64,000 nucleotides of DNA from Xestospongia muta (lineage: Eukaryota; Porifera; Demospongiae; Haplosclerida; Petrosiidae): contig OY848918.1 of the NCBI GenBank assembly GCA_963693285.1, positions 19,417,484 through 19,481,483 on the forward strand. Direction: 5' to 3'. The notes below the pieces were generated by a model. The model did no database searches, was not told the origin of the DNA, and worked only from the letters and a program-made list of their open reading frames with translations. The translations under genes were made by a program, and so were the position numbers. This document shows, one piece after another, positions 1-11,876 of the stretch. The first letter of the stretch is position 1; each line of letters begins with the position of its first letter.

Positions 1-985
1 CTATTCTTGGAGATGTTTGAGGAAATACGACACAGTGACATGCTATCAGGATCATCATTATAGTCATTATCATTGAGTTGATTGAAATAGCTAGGACTGT
101 GTACTATGTGGTGATGCTTGTAGAATGAATAAGCCATCTTCTAACTTTTCTAGTTAGAGAGAAAAATAAACTTGTATATAGTATCCCTCGCTCTTTAGCT
201 ACCTTATCAAATGATCACTGCTATACAGAAAGATGAGATGCTTTGGTTACCTTTCGTAAACCCTCTCAGAGATTAAGGCAGTCTAAGACTGCAAATTTCA
301 AACTTTATGGACATTTTTTAAAACACTCTCATTTGCTCAGGAATCTGGTTTAATGTATCAGAACTTTAGAAGCATAATGAGGATGATAACTCTTATGTCA
401 ATTTGTCTGACTCAGCTATAGTGATAATCCCATTACAGTGACTGATCTCTGCAGCAAGAAAGAATGTTCTTGTCTCTCAATCATCTCAGACAATTTAATG
501 GAAATTGTTGATAGTTTGGAAACAGAAAATTATGTAACAAAAAATGAGCCTGAAATATATGATGTTAATAGTTTATGTAATTGCTGGTAAATAGATTTTA
601 AAAATTACATGAATAATTACTTATTAATAGAATCATTTCTTTCTAATCTTTGTAATTGTGGTGTATTTTATTATTTGAAATAATAGAAATTACAAATTTC
701 CAAAACAGAAACACACAGAGAAATCTATCATATATGTTACCTTTATGTTTCTTTGAAAACAACATAGTGGAAACGTATTGAATTTTCCAGTGCAAGCTAT
801 TGTTATGGTTTTCATCAAACCTCTAAAATTGTCCTGGAGCCTGTTATGTTCACTGTCAAAGCTTCCTAAAAGCGTTTTCTTTAGTTTTAGTTTTCTCTAA
901 CTCATTATTGACTTATACAATGGCATCTATACAACATAAATAATGTTTTACTATTGAAAAATACTGCTGTATAATTATAAAGAAG
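1..985 (+). repeat. Decayed copy 1 of the divergent gene-pair region
   Basis: This stretch aligns by eye along its length with 37230-38214 and, more loosely, its first 600 bases with 44990-45600. It carries the remains of the start of the minus-strand gene, the shared promoter, and the first exon of the plus-strand finger gene (around 230-620). The plus-strand reading is broken by frameshifts and stops: an in-frame TAG follows the 'gaactt' at about 365. Copies 1 and 2 share details that the 45 kb copy lacks, so they probably split from each other last. The window starts inside the copy, so its left edge is unknown. Confidence 0.75.
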
Positions 986-1478
986 TATTTACCTATAACT
1001 TCATATACAGAAAGCTGGACAGAAGTTCAACAGACTTTTTATTATATGAATTCAGTATCCATTAATGTGGTAGGATTGCAGATGGTATAAATCAGGAGAA
1101 GATAATGCTAAACGATCAGTATCATTTAAAAGAAAGCTAAAATTTATTTTCTATTTTAGAATAAAGTTTTATATTAATAGGAAATGAAACATTGAGTTAT
1201 GATCATTCAAAAAAAAAATTGTTTTATCAACTAATTTGTAAATATAATTATGTGTAGCCATGATAACCAATGATTTAGCATTATTGTCACTATGCTTCGA
1301 TCATCATATTAGGGTGCATTTACTGGGGATGACCCAAACTTATTAAATAGTGGTCTCTCAGATAGTACAGCTAAGCTGACATCAGCAGTTATGTTAGTTG
1401 AGTTTTGTAGTCATTTAATTATCTGAATCAGATCATTCCCTGAATTAATTGAAAAAAAGAAAGCATTGACATACATGT

Positions 1479-1715
1479 ACAAACTATTTAATGATTAGGA
1501 ATAGGTGGTGGACTAGTAGTGCACAAACTATTTAATGATTAGGAATAGGTGGTGGACTATTAGTGTACAAACTATTTAATGATTAGGAATAGGTGGTGGA
1601 CTATTAGTGTACAAACTATTCAATGATTAGGAATAGGTGGTGGACTATTAGTGTACAAACTATTCAATGATTAGGAATAGGTGGTGGACTATTAATGTAC
1701 TAACTATTTAATGAT
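1479..1715 (+). repeat. 44-base minisatellite, about 5.4 copies
   Basis: Units begin at 1479, 1523, 1567, 1611 and 1655, each exactly 44 bases apart, with a partial sixth from 1699. They are nearly identical (unit starts acaaactatttaatgattag) and differ at a few positions such as agtagtgc versus attagtgt. The last, partial unit runs up to the small ORF at 1730. Confidence 0.95.
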
Positions 1716-1729
1716 AGCTAATAGTAGTT

Positions 1730-1957
1730 ATGGAACAAGAATTAACTCTTCAATTAATTGATGGTATCATTATATATCATTATGAACAATTAATAAAAGG
1801 TATTGATTTTGAAATCAACAAAGAATTATTAAAACATGCACTCATCAACAAAATCCAATTATTAAAACATATTGGTGGTGAAGATGATGAAATAAGTGAA
1901 CTAATGTACTTTGTTGAAGTTCTTGATTCATTTGGGCTTGAATCCAGCTTTAGTTAA
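1730..1957 (+). CDS. Small uncharacterised ORF (75 aa), doubtful
   Basis: An ATG follows directly after the 44-base minisatellite. The predicted 75 residues are hydrophilic and helix-like, with a Leu/Ile-rich middle and an acidic GGEDDE stretch. I do not recognise it. No splice site or paralogue was found. It may be a chance ORF, or the terminal exon of a gene lying partly outside my models. Confidence 0.25.
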   Translation: MEQELTLQLIDGIIIYHYEQLIKGIDFEINKELLKHALINKIQLLKHIGGEDDEISELMYFVEVLDSFGLESSFS

Positions 1958-2147
1958 TGGTATTCTTTTCCTCTTTGATTTTGGAAGCTTTTTCTCATAA
2001 ATATATTTCATTGGTCTCTTTTCCAATGGCTATTTCATTTGTTTTTTATGATGTTTTGGGGGTACTTATGATGTTACATAGGGTAGTGCTCTTGCTAATG
2101 TTTTATCTTTTGGTTTTCATAAATACTAGCTGTTTTTCTCTTCTATC

Positions 2148-2366
2148 CTAGCCTTGTGGTTTCTTCAAAACAAGTGTTGCTTCTGCTGGATCTACTTTGA
2201 TAGCTGGCAGTGCTAAAGGATCAGATTGGGTCATAACATTTCTTTTAAAGAAACTGGAAAAACCTTTCATTGGATCCTCACTATGCCTTTTTGATGGTGT
2301 TTTAGGTTTAAAATAACTATCCATCATTGATGATAGCATGAACAGAAAACTTTTAGCTGCTTCCAT
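2148..2366 (-). CDS. Small uncharacterised ORF (72 aa), doubtful
   Basis: A minus-strand ORF begins with ATG at 2366 and ends at TAG. The peptide opens with a short hydrophobic stretch (SFLFMLSSMMDSYF), then a basic Lys/Pro/Ser part and a C-terminal half rich in Ala, Leu and Pro. It looks more protein-like than most short ORFs here, but there is no recognisable domain, paralogue or clear promoter. Confidence 0.3.
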   Translation of the reverse strand: MEAAKSFLFMLSSMMDSYFKPKTPSKRHSEDPMKGFSSFFKRNVMTQSDPLALPAIKVDPAEATLVLKKPQG

Positions 2367-3100
2367 TGTAAAAATAATATTTATTATTGGAGATATTTTT
2401 AATTGGATTTAATTTTTAATATGATTTAATTGGAAAGGCCACATAATTATAGACAATTGAAATATACCATAATGTTGATTATCATCTGTGTGCTCTAAAG
2501 AGTATATAGTCCTGGTGCTATCTAAAACCTGAGCATCATACTATCATACTCAGTGAGGTATATGTTTCCTCGCCTGTTCATGTAGTTATTGTTAATGTTA
2601 ACAAAATATTAGCCACTATTGGAAAACATTTCAGCAAAGTGGTAAGTCATTGTATTTAGATGAAGTATGACTTATAAAATCATTCACAGTATGTCCATCA
2701 ATCTGTGATACATTAAATGATCAATTATTCCATTTCTTTATTTGTTTGAGAATACATTTATTTGTTTACTATATTAAACTATTAATTCAATCCCTTCAAA
2801 TAGCTATCTATTCATTCACTTAAGAAATTGATTGTTTTTACAGAAAGTAACATCCATTTTTATATATAAGAACTACATATTAAGTTCAAACAATCATCAT
2901 AAATTCTTCTTGACCTAAACTGGTACAGATAATACCTGTTAAGATAAAAAAGGCTGTTTATGATTATATATTATTGAATAACCCACCAAAAAATTTTCAA
3001 ATGCATATAAATGTAAGCAGTTTCAGTAATAACTGATGTACAGACTTTTTTTAAGATCTATGTTAATACACAAATATTATCACACAAATATTTCATACAG
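2367..3100. other. Noncoding stretch
   Basis: AT-rich sequence with no supported exon, RNA gene or repeat that I could identify. Confidence 0.5.
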
Positions 3101-3310
3101 AGTTGCAGCAATCATTCAACATATGGTACTTTCAAGATTTCAGATGAAGAAATTCAGGTTGATTTCATGTATGGAGATATAGAAAAGCCATTCTTTGAAA
3201 GTAAAAGTGGATTCCAGGACCTTATGCTGTTCAGATAGTTAGTTAGTGGACCTTCTGGTGAAGGTGTAAAGGCTAACTGCACTTTCAAAGTTGTTTATTC
3301 AAGGAAATAA
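3101..3310 (+). pseudogene. C-terminal exon fragment of an unrecognised gene, paralogue at 54.2 kb
   Basis: After an acceptor-like ATTTCATACAG the sequence reads in one frame through a segment containing GTFKISDEEIQVDF. It then needs a one-base shift to continue as GPYAVQIVSGPSGEGVK and ANCTFKVVYSRK, ending at TAA. The same order of motifs (GTFNI, GEEIQVD, EGMTANCTFQVVDPRK) occurs on the minus strand at 54205-54417, so this is a duplicated protein end. I do not recognise the family; a beta-rich extracellular domain is possible but unproven. The frame break argues that this copy is dead. Confidence 0.55.
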
Positions 3311-5089
3311 TGATAATAAACTGTGATACTATACTTGAAAAAAGGAATACAAAACATTACAAATAAAGAGTAAAGTTTTGAAGCTATTTTTTTATTTTTC
3401 ATATTTATAAGCCTTCATTTCTTCATTATGCACTTGTTAAAAAGAACTTTGAATAAAGCAAACATAATAACATTAAAATACTTAATAAAGCTAGAACATT
3501 AGACAGTATATATTGTGAGAGTTATGCAGCAGAGTAATGTGACAATATAATTTGACAGTGCAACTGAAGTCAATAATACTTTCATAGTCTTTACCTCCAA
3601 AAACACAAGCAAAATGAAGAGTTAAAAAGACAATTTTTTTAACCCTCTCAACCCGCTTAGCTGAGCAAATATTTAGCTTCATACACTTTTATTTCAGCCT
3701 AAAGATCAGTGCAGGAAGAGAAAATCTCCCCAACAACAAATCCATAATTTACCATGTGCTACAGTAACTCATGTTGGGTCAGTTTGGTGTGGTTTCACAT
3801 TTTAGGGCGTGGTTTTAATTGCCGAACCTATAGTCTTGAATTAACACGTCCGGCTACCGACCTATAGGCACTGCCATTTATTTATTACATTCCATAAATT
3901 TAATTATTAATGTGAATATTAGTTTATTATTGATTTGGTATTGTCTAAGAGGACCTGTCTAGTCAGTCAATAATGTTCCTATTATTATAAAATTGAAATA
4001 TATTATACATGAAGTACATTACACTATGTATAGGATTATATACAATGTCTAAAAGACAATCAACTGAAAAAAATAATCCATTAACTAAATAAACAATTTT
4101 ATAGACATTTTCTTAGAATGAATGGATATGTTGTGTTCTAAAATTATATTGTATTATTATAGTATCAAATATGGTGTGGCCACGTTGTAGCTAGGATAAG
4201 GTTTACAAGTCAGTTATTAGAACTTGCTGAGGGCTTCTAGAATGAATATAAGGAGATTAAAACCATACGAAATTATTATGAATAATTATAAGTCACAGAA
4301 TCAAAATCGTGTAATGTTTGAGTGTGTAATATAATATCAGTAGTCCTTTTTAGGCAATTATATTTTATGAATTAAATTATTATTATCAATAAATATATCT
4401 GCAATGATTATGGACTTCATAAATGTAATTATCTCTCTAATAATCTTACTATCATCATGTATTATATACGAATACAATACACTAAGTCTACTAATGAAGG
4501 AAGAGACAGATACATAAGTGCTGATAGATAAATTTGAGATGATTATTTTAAGTTCTTGCGTAATAGGACACTAGCAATTAAAAGTAATCATTTTTATCAT
4601 AATCACAGATACACTCGTATAATCAATTTCAAATATTGTTTCATAGCTCATATTCTTGGAAATATTATTATATTCTAATAATTTAGTTATTAATGTTAAC
4701 ATTTACATGTGGTTTAGTACTGTTTAGTTGGAACAGTCTAGTCAGTTACTATAATTAGTATGTCATACCTGAACTACTCTGTACCATAGATAGGGTTATA
4801 TATATATATTATGTCTGAATGTCAATTAACTGAAGTTCATCATGTTGAAATGATTAGTACTTTTGGAAACTTCACTATGGTTTTAAAACCTGACAACACT
4901 CTAATTCACGTGTCAGGTCAGCTCCACCCTAATAGAGCTGTGATTGATGGACGCATGCATGTCTCAGCCACACCTAATATTTAACACACCTGCAACAATC
5001 ACAGATGCAAGATCAGAGTCTTTATGTAAGAGTCTTCTTGAATTGATTGTCAGATTATTCTCATGGGAAGATTTTGAGTGAGTTCAAAG
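3311..5089. other. Intergenic DNA with a dispersed low-copy repeat
   Basis: No supported gene. A degenerate module (tacattccataaatttaatt, then a 'ggtactgtctactt...gtctagtcagtta' part, then a run of repeated TA-rich triplets) occurs at about 3885-4050 and 4665-4830, and again at 57225-57300, 57320-57430 and 58262-58390. The shared order of sub-blocks suggests common descent rather than base-composition bias. Nothing suggests coding function. Confidence 0.55.
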
Positions 5090-5109
5090 GTCAATGTTAA
5101 AATCTTCCT

Positions 5110-5490
5110 TCAGTTAAATGTGTAACTTTCACTTTATATGGGGTAATTTGACACCATTTCCAGTTGAGGGTAGCAACTAGTGTAAAATTGTGTCATATAA
5201 TAGAAAAGGAAATTACTATAGAAGGAAGTTAAATGAGTAAATCCCTTAATTAGCCAATTGGTGTAAAATTACCCAGTAATATGGAAGATAACTTTACTGA
5301 GGGATTTTAAACTAAAAACAATAGTATAAACTTGTCCCTAGAGTAAAATCAAGTTTGTATTGTGTATTGGTTTAAAATTATCCCATGATATACTCCGGGC
5401 CAGGTTGTGTTGATGTAAAATCGTCCCATGACTAACTCTAGGGGTAAAATCCTTTTTTACACTAAAATCTGTAGGACTGTTTCATGGTAC
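5110..5490. repeat. Interspersed repeat with internal inverted symmetry
   Basis: The left half (around 5140-5280) matches 57690-57845 in inverted orientation. The right half (5370-5485, motif taaaattatcccatgatata) matches 57940-58045 in direct orientation. The short motif 'ggtgtaaaat' recurs several times in both orientations. This is the pattern of a nonautonomous element with long imperfect inverted repeats. No target-site duplication was identified. Confidence 0.6.
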
Positions 5491-6451
5491 ATTTATTGCC
5501 ACAGCTTAACAATGACACTTGATAACTGCATTAACTGTAAACAAAGTTAACTTGTAAAAATTCATTATGTCAGAAATTATAACAAGTGACTTTACTCATA
5601 ACTACTCTTAAGCATGACTACTCTAGCTGAACATCAATAGAGTTATAATTGACTTACTTAGTATAACCATACTTAAATTACTCACTGTATATTTGTTGGT
5701 ATGATAAACTATTACAAAACAACAAATGATATAATGAGTAATTTGAATGAGCTATAAATTCCACAGTAATCCACCCTTGTAAGTTACAAATTAGTGGTTT
5801 GAATAACATTTTAATTTTTACAGTGCAATTAGAACATTTTCAGTAGATTCCAAAATTTAAGTGATTTTTTTTCTGTTAAAAACAATAATATAACATTTAA
5901 AAACAACATCTAAAAACTAGTAATGATTTTAAAGGTAAATTTCTTTAATAATGATTGAAGCACCAAAATGACGTAATGAAATCATATTGTTTAGAGAATG
6001 ACAACCTACTTAGAGGCAAAATGGTCTTACATGTGCATGCTGAGATTGTATATTTTATTCAGTATATATATAGGGGTTATGTATTAAACTATGTCACTTA
6101 CTACTAGCTATATGGATTAATTCTATTGGCTAGTGTAATTGCACCAACATAATATCTAAACATGCCATCTGTCATTGTAAGGCTTTACCATCAAAGGATG
6201 TAGAGTTATCTTAAAGTCACACGAAACAGCAATATCAAGTGGATGTGGTCATATATGTATTCATATAAATATGTTATATGTTCAATGAAATGTTATATTA
6301 TCAATCATCCTACATGGACATATCTCAACATATTTTACATAGATAAAAACTTCTAACTAGGAAGGATGAAACTATTGCTCATTTCATAACTATATTTGGA
6401 CATCAAGTAATAGTATGAAATCAAGAAAAAATAAAAGATATGAAATATGAG

Positions 6452-6741
6452 GTGTCGTTTGTATAAAAATTGGAAAATAACATGATATATGATAAATCAT
6501 GTATTATTTAGTAAAATTAATCATATATTATTTAATAAATCATGATAATTTCCAATTTTGACACAAACGGCTATGGGTCGCCGTTTTTTTTTTAAATTTG
6601 AATTATCATGATATATTAAATAAGTCATTATTTATTAAATAACTCTTGATTTATTTAATAAAACATGCATTATTTAGTATTACACAATTTATTTAACAAA
6701 TAATGAGCATTAAAAGAAAATAGTTTATGACACAAACAGCA
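6452..6741. repeat. Foldback MITE with about 15-base terminal inverted repeats
   Basis: The left end gtgtcgtttgt and the right end acacaaacagcac are imperfect inverted repeats. A second inverted arm lies inside: tataaaaattggaaa near 6462 against tttccaattttgacac near 6548. The interior is made of repeated TATTTAATAAATCATG-type sequence. The structure fits a foldback element; no clear target-site duplication was seen, so the family is unassigned. Confidence 0.65.
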
Positions 6742-8430
6742 CTCCATAATGAAAACTTCAAGTATATCAATAGATCTAATAATACATATGACATTAATTA
6801 ATAAATATACCAAAAAATAGAAACACTGTCTTGATCATCTTCATAGTATGAATGAACACATGATTGTAAGCAGTCTATATTATGGAGTAACAAATTTCAA
6901 CGTATAATTAATATCAACTAACTTGTTATTATATGTCCCATTCACTGTTATATCTGACTATGCATCTTGTCTCAATGTTATTAAACCATTAATGAACACC
7001 TTTTAATATATGATATATCTGGCAGCAGCTCATCTGACATTATACATCATGATGACACAGTAAGTGAAGTCTAGTAGAGATGAGTCTATGTATTAAATAA
7101 TAGAGAAAGGTCATTTAATACTCTGAAATGAAGGAAGTCATATGAAACTGAATAGTTACTAAAATCATTAACATGAGCTAATGTACATTAGACTTATTGC
7201 ATATGTTCTTTTGTCCTGTGAGTTATTTCATTGTTCTATTTTATATGATATTAACACATTAATTTCAGTCTCTTTTATATTCTTGTCAAGTTGACATTAG
7301 ATACCATCATCAACATCATTGAGTCTTCACTTATAACAAGTACTAAAGTTTATAGCAGTATCAACTCAACATTGTGACCTAATTCTTCACTGTCTACTTT
7401 AAAGTAGTCTATTCCATTGATATTATATGATGTTAGTGTGTTACTAGTTAGAAACTGATAAAAGTAGTGTAGTTAGTAGAACTAGAAAAGCTTCGACAAA
7501 ATATGGAAATCAAGTAGGCTTATAAACTATAGATATTGTTTTAGAGTATCCCTTATATTGTCCTTTACAACTAGGTTGATCAGTTATATAAATAGTTTAC
7601 TGTACATGGACATATAATAATTTATGTATCCACTCCTTTTGATAATGATAGACAGTTTTCAGTACATAGTTATTGCTGCGTTCATTACTTACAACCATTT
7701 TAAATACACACCAGTAAATAAAGCTAAGTTAATAGTTAATAATTTGGAGAGATCATTGTGTTTCCATACGATATCATTATAGGAATGTATATGTGTAATA
7801 TAATTATGATCTCTTCTATAGCTTGTAACTGATAATACACTAGTACAAAGGATAGAGATAAACTTAATGAAGAAGTACTTTGTCAATCTATAGAGGAGAA
7901 AAAGGAGGGTGCAGTCATTTAAAGGAAATCAACAATGTTATATGTGCTGTGAAAATGAACAACATTAAAGTAAAATTACACAACAATTTTAATACATATC
8001 GTTGTCAGTCATAATTACTATTTTTATTAATATCTCTTATAAAATCTTATACATTTTATTTGGGAGTTACATATAATTATACTTGTACATCGTATTGTTA
8101 TAATTAACCCTGAAATCGAAAGGGTTAAAAATTGACTACCTCATGGCGGGTATATGAAGCTTTGTTGAAATGCCCAGCTATTTACCTCATACTGGGACAT
8201 AGAAGAGAATAGAATGTAGAGACCTTAGTTGATACAAATGAACACTTTAAGGTAGGTGTAATATATACAATATTGAACAACAAAAGTAGTCACAAGTTAG
8301 TTTGAGCTAACTAGTTTATTACTTTTTTTTATACATTTTAACTCTAGATGTAGCAATGTAGTAGTGGCAATTATATATGTGAGAGTGATATGTCCACCCA
8401 GAAATGTCAATGTGTTAAAGAAACTTATTT
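6742..8430. other. Noncoding stretch
   Basis: AT-rich DNA with no supported exon, RNA gene or clear repeat. Short ORFs on either strand lack splice sites and composition typical of the real exons in this window. Confidence 0.5.
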
Positions 8431-8437
8431 CTGGTGA

Positions 8438-8816
8438 CACAAGTTTTAATTTGTTGTAGTTATTTTTATAATATAGAAATGTGTCTGAGGCTATTACAAA
8501 GTGGGTGTGGTCTCAACCCAGATATAACAGAAAACCTTTAAGAAACAGTTTTTGTAGGTAACTTTGGTAATTTGAAGTTTGAAGTTGTCTGTAATGGTCA
8601 TTTTTATACTATAGGAATGTGGCTGAGGCTATTAAAAATTACGTGTGGTCTGAGTGGTCTTCACGCAGATATAACAGAAAGTGTTAAAGAAACAGTTGTT
8701 GCTGGTAACTTAAGGTTAGAACTTGTCTGTAATAATTATTTTCATAATATGGGAATGTGGCCAAAGCTATTACAAAGTGGATGTGGTGTCTCCACCCAGA
8801 TAAAGCAGGAAACGTA
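8438..8816 (+). repeat. 138-base tandem repeat, about 2.8 copies plus a displaced remnant
   Basis: Anchor sequences such as 'gaaatgtgtctgaggc' (8476), 'ggaatgtggctgaggc' (8614) and 'ggaatgtggccaaagc' (8752) are spaced exactly 138 bases apart. Since 138 is a multiple of three, the array stays open in one frame: an 82-residue ORF at 8572-8820 has the internal repeat EVVCNGHF / ELVCNNYF. Another partial unit lies at 9281-9330, cut off by the MITE inserted at 8817. Coding use is unproven. Confidence 0.85.
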
Positions 8817-9280
8817 TTAACCCTTCAACTGTGTTATTCAATTATTGCTCGTTAAGGGCGTGGTGCGGGACAAAAATTACTTGAATCAACTATTGTCTTG
8901 TCTTACCATTTGAAGGTGTTTTTGCGGTTTCTATTTATAGTAGAAGTTTAAAAATAACTTTGTGGTTAGCCATGAGGCACTGTGGGAAGAAGTAAGTCAG
9001 CAAGGAGTTTGTATTCTATCGATGCTCGTACCTTTGTCTATGTATATCATCAATAAAACCATTGAAATCGTCATCGCTGAAATCGCTATCTTTTTCTTCC
9101 ATCAATTATAACAATGCCTTGGGATCATTTGAACTTAGAAAATGAGCCATTTCGAAAGAAAAGTCGATCCAAAAAAGCGAATGTTTTTATAACAGCTCCA
9201 GGTACCTAAAAGAGCCTTCCGCGTTTTGCAATGAAATTGGGTGGGGCTCCGTATGGAGCCTTCCGCAAACGAAGGGTTAA
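8817..9280. mobile_element. piggyBac-type MITE flanked by TTAA
   Basis: A 456-base element (8821-9276) begins CCCTTC and ends GAAGGG. It is bordered on both sides by TTAA (8817-8820 and 9277-9280), the fixed target-site duplication of piggyBac transposons. The insertion sits inside a 138-base tandem-repeat unit: the sequence on the left and right, rejoined at a single TTAA, restores the order seen in the intact unit ('gttaaagaaacag'). There is no coding capacity. The interior is more GC-rich than the surroundings and includes a 'taagggcgtggtgcggga' segment shared with 18450-18637. Confidence 0.85.
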
Positions 9281-10239
9281 GAAACAACTATTGCTAGTAA
9301 CTTAAGGTTTGAAGTTGCCTGTAATAGTCCTCTTAGATACCATAATATAATGTTAGTCAAATCACTTATATCAGAGCTACAATATTGATATTGAGTTCTA
9401 CTGTTCTGTTGTACATATAGGGTACATAGAAGAGGATGTCTCTTCATACAGTGATTAATCCTAACAAAAAATGTAATGAAAATAAAATTTTTGAAGACAA
9501 CAACATCCTTCAAGAGATATTTTTATAAGACTGAAAGATAGATATTTCACATCTGTTGTTAGGCAACAAAAGGCTAAGGATCACTTTAGACAGTGCACTT
9601 ATATGATATCCTTTTTATTCATAGTTGTAAGAGTTTTAGTGACAGATTTAGCTGTTAAAATCACAAACCAGCAAAATCCCTTTTAGTTTAGATCACTTAC
9701 ATAATAGAAGGAAGTGGTCCATAAAAAGGTAGACTTCAACATTACAATGTATATGAATACCTAGGTTTATTACATGTCTACTATACAGTTATCATAATCT
9801 ATACCATTTGTGTGATTTTGTGACATTTGAAGAATTGTTGATTAGACCAGAATTCTGCAATTTGTAACAGCTGTCTTAATTGTAATATAGTATCTATGAA
9901 TATAATTAATAATGTAATTATGAATACAGGATGCTGTCACATAAATTATTACTTGTTTACTTTTGTCTGGAGTACTTACTTTAATTTCATTCCAAAGCAG
10001 TAGTTTATAGTAAATTATTGAAGTGAAAATTTTGCAGATGAGATAACTTCTTGATTCCAATACAGTACATGCTGTATATAGTTTTAGTATACATATTGTA
10101 TTGTTGTATTTATTACTGACACTAGTAAGCAACAACTTTGTCTAGTTTAGAAAAAGAGCAGTCAAAACCAATGGTAATCTTGTGGTATGTGTACATAATT
10201 AACCTTTTTTCAATTTCCTTGTTGTAGAAACCTTGTCAT
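9281..10239. other. Noncoding stretch
   Basis: The first 50 bases are the displaced end of the 138-base tandem repeat. The rest is AT-rich with short ORFs that I could not support as exons. Confidence 0.45.
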
Positions 10240-10712
10240 TAAGATTTGTGTTACAACAATGAGGTACAACAGAAGGGCTTTGTGTTCTACCATACTGTTA
10301 TGACTAACTTTCATTCTGTACATTATTACCATTTCCTCTCTGAGGGAGACTCTTTTTTTTTGACAGACTTAGATGTTATAAGAAAGCCTCATCTATCTTG
10401 TCTTATTGTTCCACAAGCATATCTTCTTTTTTCTTTTCAACAGGTCTTAATGATCAACTCCAGTACAAGATTATCAAAGCAGACATGATGGAAATGGTAA
10501 TGTATTTTTTCTATCAATTTCAAGGCGATTGCAGCACCAAGACCATTGTCACCTTTTTTCCATATGTAAGGATCAATCTCACACACATATATATATCCTG
10601 TTGTAACATGTACCCTCATCTACATTTTAAATTCACAACAAAGTGGCTTTTTGGTATATTCTTTTTCATTGACAAACGTCCTTTGAATGCAACCATAGCT
10701 TCATCAATGCTC
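10240..10712 (-). pseudogene. piggyBac transposase core remnant
   Basis: On the minus strand, in two frames, the translation contains SIDEAMVAFKGRLSMKKN (from about 10710), then GLGAAIALKLIEK and HHVCFDNL (around 10540-10460), then ACGTIRQDR (around 10420). These match the order of conserved blocks in piggyBac transposases: the first catalytic Asp block, the G-hG-V-L-hhE block, the second catalytic Asp in FDN, and the ACGT-R-R block. Frameshifts and stops interrupt it. It is older than the 48 kb copy and not closely similar to it. Element ends were not found. Confidence 0.8.
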
Positions 10713-11839
10713 TTCACCAGGTATGAATAATTCACTAATTTTGTTATTCATGTATGTAAGAATTGGTTTTACTTTTTATAGTTTATTAAAATGAAGAAAC
10801 CAAGATCTTAAACCATGTAAGCTCTTATTTCATCTTGTTTTACACTATCCCATGATTAATATTATCTTAAACAGACACTAACATAGAGGTTTCTCTGTTC
10901 AGCTAGATATTGGAGTATGTCACATGTGAAGAAAAGGTACAATAGCTCAAGCAATGAGTACCAAGTTATGTTATTAGCTGGGCCATGATGTTTGTCATAT
11001 GGTATGAACTCTTGTATACTAATGTCCTTGAGATGTGCTTGGGAATGTCAGAGAAACAACAAAACTACCTTTATCAGGTAAATTTGTTTGTAGTCCTTTT
11101 TTAATAGAAACAATCGAAGTCTCTAATTTTTTTCTATACAGCTTCTCAAAATAATGACATTTTCAACCTTATTGCTATTAATAACTGATAACTTAATTCC
11201 CTAAGCTAATTTCAAATGGAAATGCTTTAGCAGCAAATATCAAATTTAGTTCTCCAATTATTATGACATCAGCTTTTTCAGGTAAATTGAGAGTGTTAAT
11301 TGAACTACATCATGAACTATTTAGACAATGTTATCATGATGTCAGTATAACTTCTAAGATACACTGTGTGGTCCACTTTTCGAGGTGATTCCTTCAGTAA
11401 GTAAAACTTTGAGATATACATTTGTCAATTATTCACTTTCTAGGATTGGTCCTCTTTGTAATTCTATGTCTAATACATATTGTACCTAAAAACTTCATTC
11501 CAAGCAAATTACTACAAGTAGCAACTTTAATACTGTTCCATACACAGTGGGTAAACATCATCAGTGGCTCCTATGTGATCACTTACAAGGTATGTTTGTC
11601 ACTTTTGAGGACCTTGTATGTGACCATATCAGTCAGTTTTGATTATATTAATTTGAACTCAAATGTTTACATATCTGAAGCACTTGAACTGTTAAGAACC
11701 TAGTGTGTTTTCATATAGGTGTATAAAACATTGGGAAATGATTCACGCTACATTCAATACTTCCTGAAACAGATCTAGATACAATTCTAATAAAGTAAGT
11801 CAATACTTTCATTATGTGATTACTACAATAACTCTTCCT
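10713..11839. other. Noncoding stretch
   Basis: It may contain further decayed piggyBac sequence, since it lies upstream of the transposase core on the minus strand, but I could not recognise any block. No other gene is supported. Confidence 0.4.
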
Positions 11840-11876
11840 CACACACACACACACACACACTCTCTCTCTCTCTCTA
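11840..11876 (+). repeat. (CA)n(CT)n microsatellite
   Basis: About ten CA units run directly into about eight CT units. It is a simple repeat and likely to vary in length between individuals. Confidence 0.97.

Noticed and set aside
1479..1715. CRISPR-like array from the 44-base direct repeats
   Set aside because: The repeats are adjacent with no unique spacers, and the genome is clearly eukaryotic. It is a minisatellite.
11422..11703. 93-codon hydrophobic ORF as a membrane protein gene
   Set aside because: There is no start context, splice support or paralogue. AT-rich sequence readily yields Leu/Ile/Val/Phe-rich chance ORFs.
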